Source: Sediminibacterium sp. FEMGT703S (lineage in GTDB: Bacteria > Bacteroidota > Bacteroidia > Chitinophagales > Chitinophagaceae). Taken from it: a DNA stretch of 64,000 nt. The notes beneath the pieces were generated by a model, which saw only the letters and a program-made list of their open reading frames with translations, had not been told where the DNA came from and did not search any database. The DNA lies in NCBI GenBank assembly GCA_002786355.1, contig PGCO01000013.1:62001-126000 (forward strand), in the 5' to 3' direction. A program made the position numbers and the translations under genes. Of the stretch, positions 62,215 through 64,000 are shown in pieces; positions within the stretch are counted from its first letter, which is position 1; the number at the start of each line of letters is the position of its first letter.

Positions 62215-64000
62215 TTATGCAATTTTATTGATATCAAAAGGTAGTCTTCTAATTCTCTTACCCGTTGCAGCAAAAATAGCATTGCACAAAGCAGGTGCGA
62301 ATGGAGGTAGTCCTGGCTCTCCTACTCCTTTAATTCTGCTCCCCCCATTGGCTAAAATATGTACTTCCACTTTTGGCATTTCGTTGATTCGAACCAATGG
62401 ATTATTATGGAAATTAGATTGAACGGTTGCTCCTTTATCAAAAGTAATTCCTCCTTTAATTGCAGCTGTTAAGGCCATTACCGCTGAACCTTCTACTTGC
62501 GCACGAGTATTGTCTGGGTTCACAACCGTACCAAGGTCAATCACAGCGTATACTTTTTCAATTTTTACACCCGTTCCTTTTTTTGATACTTCAATCACAA
62601 AACCTGCTTGACCTGCAAAAAATTCATATTGCGCAACACCTCTACCCCAACCAGCTGGTAATTTTTTATCCCAATTGGACACTTCTTTTAACTTGTTTAA
62701 TAGCTGTTTGGTATCAGATTCTTTGGTAAGCATTTCTAAACGAAATGCCATTGGATCTTTTTTTGCAGCTACAGCCATTTCATCTAAAAAACATTCATGT
62801 GAAAAAGCCAATGTAGTACTGGTTACTGCTCTCCAAGCAGCCAAAGGAATATGCACGTAATGGTGAACATATGAATTTTTCATATGTTCGATTTCATATT
62901 TCTGTTCACTGATTCCTTCCGTCATGGTACCATCTGCTTTGGTAACATCATAATCCTTCTTCATATCTAATGTAGGGGAGATTACTTTATGTTGAAATGC
63001 AATGGCTTTGCCATTCGCATCCAAAGCGCCCTTCATTGCTGAAAAAGTTAATGGTCTAAATGGACCTTGTTGGGTATCGTCTTCTCTACTCCAAATTGAT
63101 TTAACTGGCTTACCCACTTTCTTACTCAATTGAACTGCTTCGTGAATATAATCGGGATACAATCTTCTTCCGAAGCCTCCTCCGTTAAATAAAACATTCA
63201 ATTTTAAATCCTCTTGTTTAACTCCATAAGTTTTAGAAAAATCATTTACAACACTTCCAGGTACTTGCGTTGAGGTCCAAATTTCTAATTTGTTGCCTTC
63301 TTGCCAACTGGCTAAACAGTTCATTGGTTCTATGGGAGAATGAGAAACAACTGGTGTTTCGTAGAATGCAGTTAGTTGCGTAGGTGCTTCAGCAAAAGCT
63401 TTATCAAAATTACCTTGCTGGTGTTCAATAGCCCCTTCCTTTTTAGCAGCTTCTCTTAAACTTTGCTCATAATCCTTTGAATTAAAAGCATCATTACCCT
63501 GATGATCCCATTTAACTACCAATGCCTTTCTTCCTTGCACAGCTGCCCAATAATTTTCTGCAATTACTGCAACACCTTCCGACTTATAAATGCCATGAAT
63601 GCGTTCACAAGTTTCTACCGCAATTACTCCTTTTACTTTTTTTGCAGCAGTTGCATCAAAGCTTACCAATTTACTTCCAAACACTTTACAGCGCTCAATA
63701 GAAGCGTATACCATTCCTGGAACACTGGCATCAATTCCAAATTTAGCAGTTCCATTTACTTTCATTGGCACATCTGGTCTTGGAGCAGACTTACCTAATA
63801 TTTTAAAATCTTTTGCATCTTTTAGGGTTGGATTTTTGGGTGCTTCTAATTTAGAAGCCACTTCTGCCAATTCACCATAACCCATTTTTTTGCCAGACGG
63901 TCTATGAATAACTGTAGCATTTTCTGCATAACATTCCGAAACAGGAACGTTCCAACTATTACTTGCAGCTTTAACCAACATTTCTTTAGCAGCGGCACCG
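62215..64000 (-). CDS. Molybdenum hydroxylase large subunit, 5' end cut by window
   Basis: At least 594 residues, open to the right edge. The first ATG in the window (63981) is internal, since codons for GAAAKE precede it, as in the family motif GAAAREML. Isoquinoline 1-oxidoreductase/aldehyde-oxidase beta-subunit type: KVNGTAKFGIDASVPGMVYA, FNGGGFGRRLYPDYIHEAVQLS and the invariant active-site Glu in GVGEPGLPP. It binds Moco; a [2Fe-2S] partner is expected beyond the edge. Cytochrome c next to it is a likely acceptor. Substrate unknown. Confidence 0.9.
   Translation of the reverse strand, partial: GAAAKEMLVKAASNSWNVPVSECYAENATVIHRPSGKKMGYGELAEVASKLEAPKNPTLKDAKDFKILGKSAPRPDVPMKVNGTAKFGIDASVPGMVYASIERCKVFGSKLVSFDATAAKKVKGVIAVETCERIHGIYKSEGVAVIAENYWAAVQGRKALVVKWDHQGNDAFNSKDYEQSLREAAKKEGAIEHQQGNFDKAFAEAPTQLTAFYETPVVSHSPIEPMNCLASWQEGNKLEIWTSTQVPGSVVNDFSKTYGVKQEDLKLNVLFNGGGFGRRLYPDYIHEAVQLSKKVGKPVKSIWSREDDTQQGPFRPLTFSAMKGALDANGKAIAFQHKVISPTLDMKKDYDVTKADGTMTEGISEQKYEIEHMKNSYVHHYVHIPLAAWRAVTSTTLAFSHECFLDEMAVAAKKDPMAFRLEMLTKESDTKQLLNKLKEVSNWDKKLPAGWGRGVAQYEFFAGQAGFVIEVSKKGTGVKIEKVYAVIDLGTVVNPDNTRAQVEGSAVMALTAAIKGGITFDKGATVQSNFHNNPLVRINEMPKVEVHILANGGSRIKGVGEPGLPPFAPALCNAIFAATGKRIRRLPFDINKIA

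Noticed and set aside
1..64000. CRISPR array, phage genes, insertion sequences or toxin-antitoxin pairs
   Set aside because: No regularly spaced repeats, transposase or integrase motifs, or paired small genes were seen on reading the window.

Overview
The window is AT-rich chromosomal DNA from a Bacteroidota bacterium, most likely a member of the Chitinophagaceae. This is inferred from gene content and signals, not from a database search. Supporting signs are a SusC/SusD pair, a second TonB-dependent receptor with a DUF5689 lipoprotein, a fused MoaC-MogA protein, WG-repeat and OmpA/thrombospondin-type-3 proteins, an RRM protein with a glycine-rich tail, almost no Shine-Dalgarno sequences, and two good matches to the Bacteroidota promoter form TTTG-N20-TAnnTTTG (ahead of rpsF and of tRNA-Glu). 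I see no phage, transposase, CRISPR array or clear genomic island.

Layout. 1-9.3 kb: mixed housekeeping genes (3-hydroxybutyryl-CoA dehydrogenase cut by the left edge, ribD with a permease, prmC, exbB-exbD, an SPFH protein, pepT, an FKBP, fmt). 9.3-18 kb: a compact minus-strand run, thyA-folA-membrane protein-methyltransferase-pntAA-pntAB-pntB-rRNA methyltransferase-LysM protein-rhodanese/thioredoxin lipoprotein. It places dTMP and folate synthesis beside the transhydrogenase that supplies NADPH. 18-28 kb: an outer-membrane protein, proline dehydrogenase and an SDR on the minus strand, then two divergent photolyase/cryptochrome-like genes in tandem on the plus strand, a dipeptide epimerase, a thioesterase, an unusual PlsC-type acyltransferase, a HAD phosphatase and an OmpA protein. 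28-41 kb: polyprenyl synthase-recJ facing htpG; a membrane protein of unknown function; a TonB receptor/DUF5689/secreted EEP nuclease-like locus; and a large thioredoxin-family protein. 41-48.6 kb: rpsF-rpsR-rplI, a WG-repeat protein, the RRM protein, an aldo/keto reductase, pgk and gapA, and tRNA-Glu. 48.6-54.5 kb: a hairpin-rich non-coding stretch, a small lipoprotein, susD-susC and a SRAP-family protein.

54.5-64 kb is one minus-strand molybdenum-cofactor cluster. Read in transcription order it holds a molybdenum hydroxylase large subunit (cut by the right edge), cytochrome c, XdhC, MocA-like nucleotidyltransferase, MoaA, MoeA, a TauE/SafE permease, MoaD, MoeB with a rhodanese domain, MoaE and the MoaC-MogA fusion. 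The cofactor is therefore made, matured and used by one transcription unit.

No wholly new system is evident. The items most worth a second look are the photolyase pair (one lacking the Fe-S cluster loop, one with its domains apparently in reverse order), the hairpin-rich stretch after tRNA-Glu, the TauE/SafE permease in the Moco operon, a MoeB without its zinc cysteines, and the structured leaders of the RRM and rpsF genes.
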